Assembly (NCBI GenBank): GCA_028283605.1 | Contig: JAPWKH010000008.1 | Coordinates: 212,653 to 276,652, forward strand | Length of the DNA stretch: 64,000 nucleotides | Direction of reading: 5' to 3' | Source: Arachidicoccus sp. | GTDB taxonomy: Bacteria; Bacteroidota; Bacteroidia; Chitinophagales; Chitinophagaceae | In this document: one piece after another, positions 1-8,867 of the stretch | Layout of the letters: every line of letters starts with the position of its first letter | Position numbering within the stretch: the first letter of the stretch is position 1 | Translations under genes and position numbers: made by a program | Notes under the pieces: generated by a model | What the model was told of the DNA's origin: nothing | Databases searched by the model: none | What the model saw: the letters and a program-made list of their open reading frames with translations, nothing else

Positions 1-96
1 GTAATTGCTGATAAGTTCCGCAATACTTTCTCCTTTCACCAAAGAAATATAGCGTTCAAAATATTCGGGGTATTCGGATTTTTGTGGGCGTGGCAT
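1..96 (-). CDS. DinB-like family protein, N-terminal fragment
   Basis: A leftward frame starts at the ATG complementary to 94-96 and runs off the window edge. It encodes about 32 residues beginning MPRPQKSEYPEYFERYISLV. The pattern of a proline/arginine start, a paired tyrosine segment and then a helical stretch resembles the start of DinB/YfiT-like four-helix metal-binding proteins. In that family the metal-binding histidines lie further downstream, outside this window. It is divergent from gldC. The call rests on a short resemblance only. Confidence 0.55.
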   Translation of the reverse strand, partial: MPRPQKSEYPEYFERYISLVKGESIAELISNY

Positions 97-164
97 GAAT
101 TGCGGTTTTATTTATCCGTAAAATTATTAATCTCCCGTTAGGAATAAAAAATAACATTTAAAAT

Positions 165-172
165 TATCTTTG
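165..172 (+). promoter_or_regulatory. Candidate Bacteroidota -7 promoter element before gldC
   Basis: TATCTTTG matches the Bacteroidota -7 consensus TAnnTTTG and sits about 20 bases before the gldC start. I do not see a convincing -33 TTG element, so this is a candidate only. Confidence 0.35.
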
Positions 173-191
173 TCGCTTCAAAAAACAAATT

Positions 192-539
192 ATGGCAAAA
201 TCTTCCATTCATATCGATGTGGAACTGGATAAGGATAAAGTACCTGAAAATATTTCGTGGCATGCGAGCGATAATAGCGATGAAGCGCAGAAAGCAAAAG
301 CTATGATGGTTGCTTTTTGGGACGGTGCAGATAAAAGCGCTTTGAGAATTGATCTATGGACGAAAGAAATGATGGTAGATGAAATGGCAGATTTTTTCTA
401 TCAGACTTTCACTACAATGGCCGATACATTTAAACGCGCTACAAATCAGCAACCGCTGGTGGACGATATTAAAAATTTCGCCAAAGAATTTTATCAAAAG
501 TTCAGAAAGATTCAGATGGAACAAAATAAACTTGTCTGA
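192..539 (+). CDS. gldC: Gliding motility protein GldC
   Basis: The 115-residue protein has no signal peptide and is probably cytoplasmic. It shows the GldC pattern: an opening beta strand (IHIDVELD), a central LRIDLWTKEMMVDEM segment, and a helix with ADTFKRAT. GldC is a small accessory protein of Bacteroidota gliding and type IX secretion biology; its biochemical role is not well defined. The length is normal for the family. It precedes yqeY and cvpA in the same direction. The presence of gldC is one of the clearest taxonomic markers for the left part of the window. Confidence 0.9.
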   Translation: MAKSSIHIDVELDKDKVPENISWHASDNSDEAQKAKAMMVAFWDGADKSALRIDLWTKEMMVDEMADFFYQTFTTMADTFKRATNQQPLVDDIKNFAKEFYQKFRKIQMEQNKLV

Positions 540-561
540 AAGAGAGATGTAGAATTATCAA

Positions 562-591
562 AAACAATTGAACAATAAAGCAAGTAAACAA
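562..591. repeat. Short dispersed repeat, copy 1
   Basis: A roughly 30-base A-rich stretch (AACAATTGAACAATAAAGCA core) just before the yqeY start is closely repeated at 15,213-15,242, directly before xylA. Both copies lie in the leader of a gene on the plus strand. The two differ at only a few positions by eye. Confidence 0.5.
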
Positions 592-1043
592 TGAGTTTAG
601 AAACAGAAATAATGACACGCATGAAAGATGCGATGAAAGCTAAAGATGAAGACACTTTGCGTGGGCTGCGCGCTATCAAAGCAGAAATAATCAAAGCGAA
701 AACTGAACCCGGCGCAAATGGCGCGGTTTCGGAAGAAGGCGAATTGAAACTATTGCAGCGCTTGGTAAAACAGCGCAAGGATTCGCTTGAAATATTTGAG
801 AAGCAAAACCGGGAAGATTTAGCGCAAAAAGAAAGAGCGGAAATAAATGTGATTGAACAATTTTTACCCAAGCAACTTAACGAAGATGAGGTGCGTACTG
901 CATTACAGCAAATAATTACTGAAACCGGTGCAGCATCGCCCGCGGACATGGGTAAAGTAATGGGTGCAGCCACCAAACAGCTTTCCGGAAAAGCAGATGG
1001 CAAACTTATTGCTTCTATCGTGAAAGAACTTTTAAGTAAATAA
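591..1043 (+). CDS. GatB/YqeY domain protein
   Basis: This 150-residue protein matches the YqeY family along its length: an N-terminal helical part with RGLRAIKAEIIKAKTE, a charged KQRKDSLEIFEKQNR helix, and a C-terminal three-helix bundle with EFL-like VIEQFLPKQLNEDEV and the glycine-containing MGKVMGA segment. The domain is related to the tail of GatB (tRNA amidotransferase), where it contacts tRNA. The role of free-standing YqeY proteins is not established. The stop codon abuts the cvpA start, so the two are probably cotranscribed and translationally coupled. Confidence 0.88.
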   Translation: MSLETEIMTRMKDAMKAKDEDTLRGLRAIKAEIIKAKTEPGANGAVSEEGELKLLQRLVKQRKDSLEIFEKQNREDLAQKERAEINVIEQFLPKQLNEDEVRTALQQIITETGAASPADMGKVMGAATKQLSGKADGKLIASIVKELLSK

Positions 1044-1580
1044 ATGAGCATAGATTTCATCGCACTTATTCTATTGGCATTTGCTATATTTAAAGGCTAT
1101 AAGCAAGGCGCTATTGTAGCAATATGTTCCTATCTGGCAATACTGATAGGCCTCGCGGCGGCGGTAAAATTTTCCGTTGTGGTAGCAGGTTACCTCACAC
1201 AAAACGGAGTAAGGGGCAAATGGATTTCTTTTATTTCATTTCTTCTGGTTTTGGTTGTGGTAATATTTATTGTACGATGGATTGCAGGGCTTATTCAGAA
1301 GCTGGTAGAAACAGTATTGATGGGCTGGGCAAATAGAATTGCAGGTATCATTTTATATACCTTACTTTACATGACGGTATTTAGTGTGTTGCTTTTTTAT
1401 ATTCATAAAATAGGATTAATAAAAGACACCACATTGCTAAGTTCACTTACTTATCCGTACATAAAAAATTTAGGCCCTTGGCTTATTGATAATTTCGGAA
1501 AAATAATCCCATTGTTTAAGAATATGTTCTCAGACCTGGCAAATTTTTTCGGAAATGTTGCAACAAAGATTTCACATTAG
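1044..1580 (+). CDS. CvpA family inner-membrane protein
   Basis: A 178-residue protein with about four hydrophobic segments (roughly residues 1-20, 25-50, 62-85 and 100-125), matching CvpA/colicin V production family proteins. The opening DFIALILLAFAIFKGYKQG, with a glycine-rich turn after the first helix, is characteristic. The family is linked to envelope homeostasis and colicin V export in enterobacteria; its function in Bacteroidota is unknown. The ATG follows the yqeY stop with no gap. Confidence 0.82.
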   Translation: MSIDFIALILLAFAIFKGYKQGAIVAICSYLAILIGLAAAVKFSVVVAGYLTQNGVRGKWISFISFLLVLVVVIFIVRWIAGLIQKLVETVLMGWANRIAGIILYTLLYMTVFSVLLFYIHKIGLIKDTTLLSSLTYPYIKNLGPWLIDNFGKIIPLFKNMFSDLANFFGNVATKISH

Positions 1581-1646
1581 AAAATAAGGGTATTGTATTT
1601 TTACTTTTACTTTTTATTTTTATCGCTTGAATGATGTTTATTTGTA

Positions 1647-2432
1647 ATGTTGAATGAAGAGTACACGACTAATATGAGTTACGAAATAAAACAAAAAGAT
1701 AAATTTAATTATATAGACGAGGGGCAAGGCGAAATATTGGTTTTGTTTCACGGACTATTTGGAGCGCTCAGCAATTTCAGGGCATTGATAGAATATTTCA
1801 ATAGAAAATACAGGGTAATTGTTCCCACATTACCATTGCTCGATTTAGATTTGCTGAATACAACAGTTGCCGGGTTGCAAAAATATGTAAATCGTTTTTT
1901 TGAAAAATTAGATTTACAAAATGTTCATTTGCTGGGAAATTCCCTTGGCGGCCATGTGGCGCTGATGCAAATTTTAAAACATCCGGAAAGAATAAAAACG
2001 CTTACCCTTACAGGCAGCTCCGGATTGTTTGAAAACGGAATGGGCGACACTTATCCAAAACGAGGCGACAGGGAATACATTCGCAAAAAAACCGAATTTA
2101 CGTTTTACGATCCCGCAATGGCAAGTGAAGAGCTGGTGGACGAAGTATTTGAAATTACCAATAACAGATTAAAAGTTATTAAAATCATTGCATTGGCAAA
2201 AAGTGCTATACGACACAATCTTGGCGATGAACTGAAAAGCATACGACAGCCCACGTGCCTGATATGGGGAAACAACGACAACGTAACACCGCCTTTTGTT
2301 GCGGAAGAATTTCATAAACTGATTCCTAATTCGGAACTTTATTTTATTGATAAATGCGGGCATGCGCCAATGATGGAAGTGCCGGAAGAATTTAATGGAA
2401 TTCTGGAAAAATTTTTAGAAAAAAATACATAA
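1647..2432 (+). CDS. Alpha/beta-fold hydrolase
   Basis: The protein shows the alpha/beta hydrolase elements in order: an oxyanion-region LFHGLFGALSNF, the nucleophile elbow GNSLGGH, a late acidic residue in IWGNNDNVTPP and the catalytic histidine in CGHAPMMEVPEEF. It would act in the cytoplasm on an ester-like or C-C bonded substrate that cannot be predicted. The start is uncertain: ATG at 1647 gives 261 residues, while the in-frame ATG at 1674 (MSYEIKQ) starts closer to the conserved domain and may be the true one. Confidence 0.85.
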   Translation: MLNEEYTTNMSYEIKQKDKFNYIDEGQGEILVLFHGLFGALSNFRALIEYFNRKYRVIVPTLPLLDLDLLNTTVAGLQKYVNRFFEKLDLQNVHLLGNSLGGHVALMQILKHPERIKTLTLTGSSGLFENGMGDTYPKRGDREYIRKKTEFTFYDPAMASEELVDEVFEITNNRLKVIKIIALAKSAIRHNLGDELKSIRQPTCLIWGNNDNVTPPFVAEEFHKLIPNSELYFIDKCGHAPMMEVPEEFNGILEKFLEKNT

Positions 2433-2443
2433 AAATATCCTTC

Positions 2444-3106
2444 ATGTTATGTTCACACGTCTTAGCTGCCGGTTATCCCACGCTCGATTTGCACGAGAGT
2501 ACGGTAGAAGATGTGCTTGCATTACAAGAAGAAAAGAATATATTATCTTTTCCTGTTTTGGATAATGAAGAGCTTATTGGCATTTTATCTGTAAAAGATG
2601 TTCTTCATCTGCCCGAAAGCACAATCATAAATTCGTTACAGCACCTTTATTTCAAATCTGTTGTTTCCGAAAACGATTTTTTTTATACTGCGCTGCGTGT
2701 TATGAACATTACGGACAATATTGTTCCGGTCACAGATATTTACAACAAGTACAGAGGTACAATTTCACAACAATCATTATTGCAGGCCTTACATACATTT
2801 TTGGATATCTCAACCGGCAATGATGGCATTATAGTTATGGAAATAAATAAAATCAATTATTCATTTTCCGAAATTGCGAGGCTTGTTGAATCTTGCAAAG
2901 CAAATATCTTACAACTGAATACTTACTTCGATACACAAAATGAATTGTTTATCATTACCATTAAAGTCAATCGCAGCAATATCTCCGAGATAGTTTCCAC
3001 ATTGCAGCGGCACGATTATCTTATAACATATTATTTCGGCGAAGAAAAATTTGAAAACGAGATAAAACGCAACTATGATGAACTGATGAATTATCTCAAT
3101 ATTTAA
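2444..3106 (+). CDS. CBS domain protein with ACT-like tail
   Basis: The first ~125 residues form a CBS pair: an opening PTLDLHESTVEDVLAL, then FPVLDNEELIGILSVKDVL, and a second half with NIVPVTDIYNKYRGTIS. CBS pairs usually bind adenosyl ligands and sense energy state. The last ~80 residues (IIVMEINKINYSFSEIARLV, then a second beta-alpha-beta unit) look ACT-like. It begins 11 bases after the alpha/beta hydrolase, so the two may share a transcript. The ligand and target are unknown. Confidence 0.8.
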   Translation: MLCSHVLAAGYPTLDLHESTVEDVLALQEEKNILSFPVLDNEELIGILSVKDVLHLPESTIINSLQHLYFKSVVSENDFFYTALRVMNITDNIVPVTDIYNKYRGTISQQSLLQALHTFLDISTGNDGIIVMEINKINYSFSEIARLVESCKANILQLNTYFDTQNELFIITIKVNRSNISEIVSTLQRHDYLITYYFGEEKFENEIKRNYDELMNYLNI

Positions 3107-3278
3107 TATTTCTTTATCCAAAAAAATTATATTGGTATAATAATTGAATATTATTTTGCATTGTCCAATATGATAAAATAATAAATTATGAAATGAGCCA
3201 CAAGAATCTTGCAAACCCGAAGTAATGATGATTTTGGCAAATTCCATTCAACCATTAAAAACCTAAAAAAATATACGA

Positions 3279-3977
3279 ATGAAAAAAATTAAATTCTCAT
3301 TGATTGTATTGTTGGCTGTAGCCGTTTTTGCATCTTCTTGTAATGCATATAAAAATGCCAACCGCAGTGAGCGCGGGGCAGCTATTGGCGTAGGTGGGGG
3401 CGCAGTTGCAGGTGGCATTATAGGCAAAATTTCCGGTAATACTGCATTGGGCTCAATTATTGGCGCTGTGGTAGGCGGGGGCGCCGGCTATATTATAGGT
3501 AAAAAAATGGATCAGCAGGCCGAAGATATCAAAACGCAAGTTCCCGATGCTAAAGTGCAGCGTGTGGAAGAAGGTATTGTAGTTGAATTTTCAAGTAAAG
3601 TTTTATTTGGCTTTGACCAGTATAGTTTGACAGACGCTTCTAAGCAAACACTCGGCAATTTGATTACTGTATTGAATAAATATCCGCAAACCAATCTTGA
3701 AGTACAAGGCCATACCGACAGTACAGGTACCGAATCTTACAATATGAATTTGTCTGTTCAAAGGGCTACTTCAGTTGCGAATTATTTAAAGCAAAATGGT
3801 GTTGATGCTTCGCGTTTAACAGTAAAAGGATATGGTGAGGCAGATCCCGCATATACCAATAGTACTCAGGAAGGCCGCGAGCAAAATAGAAGAGTCGACT
3901 TCCTTATTACGGCAAATCAGCAAATGAAAAATGATGCAAACCGCCAGGCACAACAGCAAGGAACGAACGGGCAATAA
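3279..3977 (+). CDS. OmpA family outer-membrane lipoprotein
   Basis: The protein opens with a lipoprotein signal peptide ending FASSC (cysteine at residue 21). A glycine-zipper region (AIGVGGGAVAGGIIGKISG and a second repeat, residues ~35-75) follows, then a C-terminal OmpA peptidoglycan-binding domain. The OmpA motifs are visible: FGFDQYSLT, LEVQGHTDSTG, LSVQRATSVANYL and EGREQNRRVDF. This is the YiaD-like architecture: the lipid anchors it in a membrane and the OmpA domain holds peptidoglycan. The tail is rich in Q and N. A stem-loop follows the stop. Confidence 0.9.
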   Translation: MKKIKFSLIVLLAVAVFASSCNAYKNANRSERGAAIGVGGGAVAGGIIGKISGNTALGSIIGAVVGGGAGYIIGKKMDQQAEDIKTQVPDAKVQRVEEGIVVEFSSKVLFGFDQYSLTDASKQTLGNLITVLNKYPQTNLEVQGHTDSTGTESYNMNLSVQRATSVANYLKQNGVDASRLTVKGYGEADPAYTNSTQEGREQNRRVDFLITANQQMKNDANRQAQQQGTNGQ

Positions 3978-3998
3978 AGCCTTTTTGATATGATTAAT

Positions 3999-4034
3999 AA
4001 AAAATGCCCGGCGATTATTGTACGGACATTTTTT
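3999..4034. terminator. Bidirectional stem-loop terminator
   Basis: Inverted arms AAAAAATGCCCG (3999-4010) and CGGACATTTTTT (4023-4034) pair with one mismatch around a 12-base loop. The right arm ends in a T run on the plus strand and the left arm gives a T run on the minus strand. It lies between the OmpA gene and the converging DUF4252 operon, so it could stop both transcripts. Confidence 0.75.
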
Positions 4035-4054
4035 ATTGAAATGATTATTTCATT

Positions 4055-4564
4055 TCATTGCTTTGCAATACTGAATTTTCCATTGCCAAATTTGTTGGAA
4101 AGGTTTCCAATCTCATCTATATTGATTTTTCCTGTTACATGAACAATAGAAATTTCATCATTGCTATCGACCATCAATACACAGTCTTTCACGATATTGT
4201 CATTTTGAATTTTGCCCAGAATATGCACTCTGTCGCCATCGGATTTTACAAACATTAATTCATCATATCCATCTTTGACAAGATCAGATTGCAGCTGTTT
4301 CATATCGTGATGCACATTTGATTGCTCCGAATGAATATCAAAATCAAGCACGTCAACGGAATGAATTTTTCTCAAAAATCGTGTATCGTCATTACCTTTC
4401 GGAATAAACGGATGTGCCAATGCCATCAGGAAACTACCAATGTGAACATAGTCGGCAGATGGCGTTCTTCGGTATTTATGAACAAATCTGCTTAAAGATT
4501 TTTGTGCGAACATATTCGTTGAAACACTAATGAACAGTATAATTATTAGCAAATTTTTTTTCAT
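4055..4564 (-). CDS. DUF4252 protein, third copy of an operon
   Basis: A 169-residue exported protein with signal peptide (cleavage near NMFAQ) and the DUF4252 pattern: repeated short beta strands such as MFVKSDGDRVHILGKI, VKDCVLMVDSNDEISIVHVTGKI and the closing IDEIGNL. The function of DUF4252 is unknown. It is the last gene of a leftward operon with two related proteins, a membrane protein and an ECF sigma factor. Compared with its siblings it has a larger and more divergent N-terminal part. Confidence 0.8.
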   Translation of the reverse strand: MKKNLLIIILFISVSTNMFAQKSLSRFVHKYRRTPSADYVHIGSFLMALAHPFIPKGNDDTRFLRKIHSVDVLDFDIHSEQSNVHHDMKQLQSDLVKDGYDELMFVKSDGDRVHILGKIQNDNIVKDCVLMVDSNDEISIVHVTGKINIDEIGNLSNKFGNGKFSIAKQ

Positions 4565-4575
4565 AAACTATGATT

Positions 4576-5106
4576 TTAGTTATTTGTTATTGATATTTCT
4601 TTTTTAGTAGCAGCAACTATATTTTCAATGTCTTCTTTTGAAATAATTCCATGAGCATGTGCAATAGTTCCTTTGCCTATAAATAAAACAAAATCATTTA
4701 TTGAATCTTTATTACCTTCTTTTTCCAACAATGTTATTTTGCCTTTGTCGGCAAGTTTTAAGTTGAGCATTTCTGTATAATTATCTGCAATCAATTGACT
4801 CTTTAAGCCTTGAAATATTGTTTGTCTCGCCATCCCTGTATCTTTAAAATTATCCATGATATGAACAGAATCTAATTTTTGTAAAGCGTTTATAATCTGA
4901 GATAAAAATTCAGGATATTTTGCTTTTGCCGAATCAGGCACGCCTGTAACTATTTCGTTAGACAAGGTTGAGCCACTAAAAGCTCGAACGTCTGCTTTTC
5001 CATTTGCATTGTACACATTGATAAAATCGTTTATGAGTGATTTTTGTGCTTTGCCGATTGTTGCGCTTAATAATAATATTGCCGTGATTAAAATTTTATT
5101 ATGCAT
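4576..5106 (-). CDS. DUF4252 protein, second copy of an operon
   Basis: A 176-residue protein with an N-terminal signal peptide (LITAILLLSATIGKAQ). The core follows the same layout as its neighbours: a helical first half and a C-terminal strand pair with DFVLFIGKGTIAHAHGIIS and EDIENIVAATKK. It is the most divergent of the three DUF4252 copies. Eleven bases separate it from the next copy. The envelope location is inferred from the signal peptide; no catalytic motif is apparent. Confidence 0.75.
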   Translation of the reverse strand: MHNKILITAILLLSATIGKAQKSLINDFINVYNANGKADVRAFSGSTLSNEIVTGVPDSAKAKYPEFLSQIINALQKLDSVHIMDNFKDTGMARQTIFQGLKSQLIADNYTEMLNLKLADKGKITLLEKEGNKDSINDFVLFIGKGTIAHAHGIISKEDIENIVAATKKEISITNN

Positions 5107-5132
5107 GGTTTTTAGTTTTAAAGTTTGGTATT

Positions 5133-5657
5133 TTATTTTTTCTTCTTAATATTTTTCAGCTTATCCATGTCTTGGATATTCAGCGTTTCGCCAAGTTTCG
5201 CAATCTTATCCAGATCAATATTTCCGGTAATGGACATCAGTACAAAGTCATCGTTGCTGCCTACGAGCATCAGCAATTCGGATATGATGTTATTATTTTC
5301 TTTTACAAGAAATTTTACATTGTCGCCTTCATCGCGCACGGTCATCAGCTCTTCGTAAGAAGCAATGTTAAGTTTGCGTGCAGCATCTTTATATATTTGC
5401 TGTGCATTCTTTTCTGTTTCGAGCAATCGCAAACTTGTGATCTGGCTGATGGTTTGTTTTACATCCTGACCTACATCATTCCAATTAATTTTAGACATCA
5501 TCTTAAACATTTTCGGGCTGATGGAAACGACCGTGAAATTATCATCGTTTTCATACTGACTGAAAAATTTATTGATGGCATCACTTTGTGAGAATGCTTG
5601 TGCACTCAGCAAGATAAGCGCTGCCAATAGAGCGATTATTTTTTTATATTGTTTCAT
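5133..5657 (-). CDS. DUF4252 protein, first copy of an operon
   Basis: I place the start at the ATG complementary to 5655-5657, because MKQYKKIIALLAALILLSAQ is a standard signal peptide. A longer frame reaches 5705 but adds a basic stretch that does not fit. The mature part has the DUF4252 signature (FFSQYENDDNFTVVSISPKM, VRDEGDNVKFLVKENNNI, ELLMLVGSNDDFVLMSITG, DLDKIAKL). It lies immediately downstream of the sigma/membrane protein pair, so it is a probable target of that sigma factor. Confidence 0.82.
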   Translation of the reverse strand: MKQYKKIIALLAALILLSAQAFSQSDAINKFFSQYENDDNFTVVSISPKMFKMMSKINWNDVGQDVKQTISQITSLRLLETEKNAQQIYKDAARKLNIASYEELMTVRDEGDNVKFLVKENNNIISELLMLVGSNDDFVLMSITGNIDLDKIAKLGETLNIQDMDKLKNIKKKK

Positions 5658-5747
5658 ATATATATTAATTTTTATTTTTTTGAAATTGCTACGCTGCGCT
5701 CGCATTCACGGTGCATAACTGTCTAATAAATTACTAATTTTTAATTC

Positions 5748-6278
5748 TTAATTTTCTAATGCTTTATTCAATACATCCATTTTGGCAATGTTTTTTTCTG
5801 CCACATTCTTCCCTTTGTTCAAATGTCTGGAAATTAATGCCAATACGCGTTCCACCTCTTTCTTCGCATCTTCCGGATTATCGTAAGTATCTTTAATTTC
5901 AGTTTGAAAATTATCGGCTTGTATTATCTGCGCAATATTTTGTTCAGGAACAATTTTATTTCTTTCAACCGATTTATAAATAATTCCTGCCGCGCCAACC
6001 AACAGTAAAACGGCTGCCGCCACTCTTAGCCAATACAACTTAAATATTTTCACCGGCTTTCTTTCTTCATCGATTTTTGATAATATTTTTTCTTCAAAAC
6101 CTTCGCTTGTTATCATTTCTTTTTCCGAAGAAAAATATTCCATCAAAGTTTTTATTGCTTCAAAATCCGCACTCAGATTGCCTTGCGCAAAATATCTTTT
6201 CAACAATTGCTCTTCTTCCAAAGATGTTTCGCCGGCCAGATATTTATCAGCTAATATTTTTATTTCGTTATAATCCAT
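5748..6278 (-). CDS. Single-pass membrane protein, probable anti-sigma partner
   Basis: A 176-residue protein with a soluble N-terminal part (~80 residues, including a LADKYLAGETSLEEEQLLKR helix), one transmembrane segment (about 84-104, LRVAAAVLLLVGAAGIIYKS) and a charged C-terminal tail. Its start overlaps the sigma-factor stop by 11 bases, the usual arrangement of an ECF sigma factor and its membrane anti-sigma protein. The first ~45 residues resemble the zinc-free anti-sigma-like N-termini found in Bacteroidota. The anti-sigma role is inferred from layout; no HxxxCxxC zinc motif is seen. Confidence 0.7.
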   Translation of the reverse strand: MDYNEIKILADKYLAGETSLEEEQLLKRYFAQGNLSADFEAIKTLMEYFSSEKEMITSEGFEEKILSKIDEERKPVKIFKLYWLRVAAAVLLLVGAAGIIYKSVERNKIVPEQNIAQIIQADNFQTEIKDTYDNPEDAKKEVERVLALISRHLNKGKNVAEKNIAKMDVLNKALEN

Positions 6279-6780
6279 GGTTCAATTGTTTTATCAGTTG
6301 TTGTTTTATAGTTGTCCTTGCGCGGTGAATATTTACCTTTACCTGTTCCAAAGAAATGCCCAGTAATGTGGCAATTTCCTGATAAGATTTTCCCTCAGTT
6401 TCGCGTAGTTGAATAGCCAAAAACTGCATCTCGGGCAATTGTTGCATGCTGCTTTGAATACAGCCGATAGCCTCTTTATTGACTGCCGATTCATAAGGAT
6501 TTTTGTCAGCCGTTTGCAACTCCGAAATATTGTCCAGCGGCTGAAATGATTGTTTATTCTTTCTGATCTTATCAATGCACAAATTGCGTGTCATTGCCAT
6601 ACAATAGCCTTCGTAATTATGTAACTTTATCCATTCATCGCGTTTATCCCAAATCTTCAGCAATACATCCTGCACAATATCTTCCGCTTCTTCCGCCTGC
6701 CGGACCATGCTGAAAGCCAGTCGCAACAATGTATCTTTAAGCGGCAAAATTCGTTCTGTAAAAATTTGTGTCAGGTTCAT
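6268..6780 (-). CDS. ECF RNA polymerase sigma factor
   Basis: A 170-residue sigma-70 family protein of ECF type. Region 2 is visible as LAFSMVRQAEEAEDIVQDVLLKIWD and NYEGYCMAMTRNLCIDKIRK. Region 4 appears as LPEMQFLAIQLRETEGKSYQEIA, then LGISLEQVKVNIHRARTTIK, the helix-turn-helix that reads the -35 element. There is no extra domain. It heads a leftward operon with a membrane protein and three DUF4252 proteins, which are its likely regulon members. Confidence 0.93.
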   Translation of the reverse strand: MNLTQIFTERILPLKDTLLRLAFSMVRQAEEAEDIVQDVLLKIWDKRDEWIKLHNYEGYCMAMTRNLCIDKIRKNKQSFQPLDNISELQTADKNPYESAVNKEAIGCIQSSMQQLPEMQFLAIQLRETEGKSYQEIATLLGISLEQVKVNIHRARTTIKQQLIKQLNHGL

Positions 6781-7329
6781 TGTTATAAAGATGACGCATC
6801 ACATTTAAATATGTTACAGCATTTTAGAATTATTTTTTAAAAAGAATATTTGGGCGTATCTTCACTTAGCATTTGGGTGTCAGGCTATGTAGGAGTTCGC
6901 TGCACTACTTTGCACCGCTTCTCCGTTGCGCCCATGGGCTGGGCGCCATGATAATTTCAATTGCAAAAAATAAAATCATAATATTCGATTATTTTTTATT
7001 CTTTAACTTTAATCCTAAGCAAATACGTCTCTCTTAATGTCTATATAATTTTGGTAAACTTCCCTTTGAAGACATACAATATTTAAATGAGGCGAAAAAA
7101 GATTATTTGAATGTTAAAGACATTCAATGACTTTGAAATTGATACTGAAGAAACAGTCCGGTTTAAGTATAAAAAATGAATCTTGGTATTTGTGAATAAA
7201 TAATGGTGGAATGCTCGATTTGCTTTATGCAAAGCATGTATAAGAAAGTGCGTTTGTTTTTATTTTTTCGATTTTTTCGCTTCCTAGGAGTTCATATAAA
7301 CTTTAATAAACCCATTTAAAAATAAAAAA
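6781..7329. other. 549-base intergenic region, no gene seen
   Basis: No convincing gene is present. Around 6,885-6,955 there is a short patch clearly richer in G and C than its AT-rich surroundings, without an open frame of note. The rest is AT-rich leader DNA for the sigma operon (left) and the T9SS protein (right). Confidence 0.5.
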
Positions 7330-8751
7330 ATGAGAACACTTGTCTTTATCAAATGCAGACATGCAAGGTTAAAGTGTATTATGTTTTCTTTCATGAGCCT
7401 TATCGGTATACAACAATCCCATGCCCAGGCTTATTTTAATTCGGATACGACTTTAGCTTCAGGAATATATAATGTGTCCGGGTGGGCAGCAGGGACTACT
7501 ATTACTATTCCTGCAGGGAATACGGTTACTATTAATTGTGCCTATGGCAATGGTAATTTGATTATTAATGGTACATTAAATTTAAGTGCAACATCATTTG
7601 GAATGGCTGGAACACTTACTTTAGGAGCGGATGCAGTATGCACCACAGCAGGTTCGGCACAATTCCAGGGGGCACGTACTTATGGTGCGGGTTCCCAAAT
7701 GACCGTAAATGGCACTATGACCGTTGCCGATGTACCATTAAACATGTATGCGAAATCGGCTGCAATTGTTCATGGTGATTACACTAATAATATTAGCTCC
7801 AGCGGCACCAATAATATTTCATTATATGACAGTGCACGGATAGTTGCAGACGGAAATATAGTACTGAATGGAAGTCATCTTCAGCTAGATACTCGATGCC
7901 TTGTGAAATCGGGTGCAAATATGAATTTTAATAATGGAAACAGTACTATATCTGGAAATGTTGTATGCGGAGGAACTCTCAAATTCAGTACCCCTAACAT
8001 TATATTAAATTGCGCTAATGTTACAACTGTAAATTTGGATAATGAAGCAGAAAGCGGAACATTGAGCGGTACCGGTCTTATCGTTGTTACAGGGAGTTTT
8101 ACAGGGGATGGAAATTCGCTTACAAATAGCAGCAGCATTGTGCTTAATGCTGCCAATATAGGCACAGGAGGTAATCCGGGCAGCGCTACGATAGGGACAA
8201 CAGGCCCATGCACCCAGTCCCTTCCCATTTTATTATCTGCATTTGATGCGGCCGCCTACGGCACAAGCATCAAACTCTCCTGGATAACAATAACCGAGCT
8301 TAATAATAAAGGGTTTGCTATAGAGAGAAGTGCTAATGGCAATGATTACACACAAATTGCCTTCATAGATAGTAAAGCTGCAAATGGTAATAGTAGTGTT
8401 CCACTTAACTATACCTATACAGATAGTACTCCCTTGCCAGGGTACAACTATTACAGATTGAGACAGGAGGATATAAATGACATATCGGCATATTATGTTT
8501 TAAAGCAACCTGTTAGGTACAACGGCACATCTATCAGTATATATCCTTCACCTGCCACGTCTACACTGAATATTGTGGGTATAGATGTCAATTCCAAATA
8601 CAGTATCAGGATATTGAATATTAATGGAAAAGCTTTACTCACATCCACAACAAACAAGATCGATATAACTTCACTGGCTGCCGGTATTTACTTTGTGCAA
8701 ATCGTAAACGACAATAATATAGAAAAGGTTTTTAAATTTATTAAAGAGTAA
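7330..8751 (+). CDS. T9SS type A sorting domain protein, beta-helix-like
   Basis: A 473-residue secreted protein. The N-terminus has a signal peptide ending near SHAQA; an alternative start at 7381 would give a shorter leader. Residues ~35-300 consist of short repeated strands rich in N, G, T and S (TINCAYGNGNLIINGTLNLS and similar), typical of a parallel beta-helix. A linker domain with LSAFDAAAYGTSIKLSWITI and NYYRLRQEDIN follows. The last ~75 residues are a type A C-terminal signal (SIYPSPATSTLNI, GKALLTSTTNKIDITSLAAG, YFVQI), which directs export through the type IX system. The substrate or partner is unknown. Confidence 0.85.
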   Translation: MRTLVFIKCRHARLKCIMFSFMSLIGIQQSHAQAYFNSDTTLASGIYNVSGWAAGTTITIPAGNTVTINCAYGNGNLIINGTLNLSATSFGMAGTLTLGADAVCTTAGSAQFQGARTYGAGSQMTVNGTMTVADVPLNMYAKSAAIVHGDYTNNISSSGTNNISLYDSARIVADGNIVLNGSHLQLDTRCLVKSGANMNFNNGNSTISGNVVCGGTLKFSTPNIILNCANVTTVNLDNEAESGTLSGTGLIVVTGSFTGDGNSLTNSSSIVLNAANIGTGGNPGSATIGTTGPCTQSLPILLSAFDAAAYGTSIKLSWITITELNNKGFAIERSANGNDYTQIAFIDSKAANGNSSVPLNYTYTDSTPLPGYNYYRLRQEDINDISAYYVLKQPVRYNGTSISIYPSPATSTLNIVGIDVNSKYSIRILNINGKALLTSTTNKIDITSLAAGIYFVQIVNDNNIEKVFKFIKE

Positions 8752-8867
8752 TTTTTATAAATCAACCGTCAAATATATTCTTGGTCATTATGAATAAATT
8801 TTTTTATACATGCTGAATGTATTACACGGATTCATATCAAACTAAGTAGGGGCACATTTTATATAAT

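Noticed and set aside
6885..6955. GC-rich patch as a small RNA or gene remnant
   Set aside because: No frame, stem or promoter that I could support; noted only as an odd composition.
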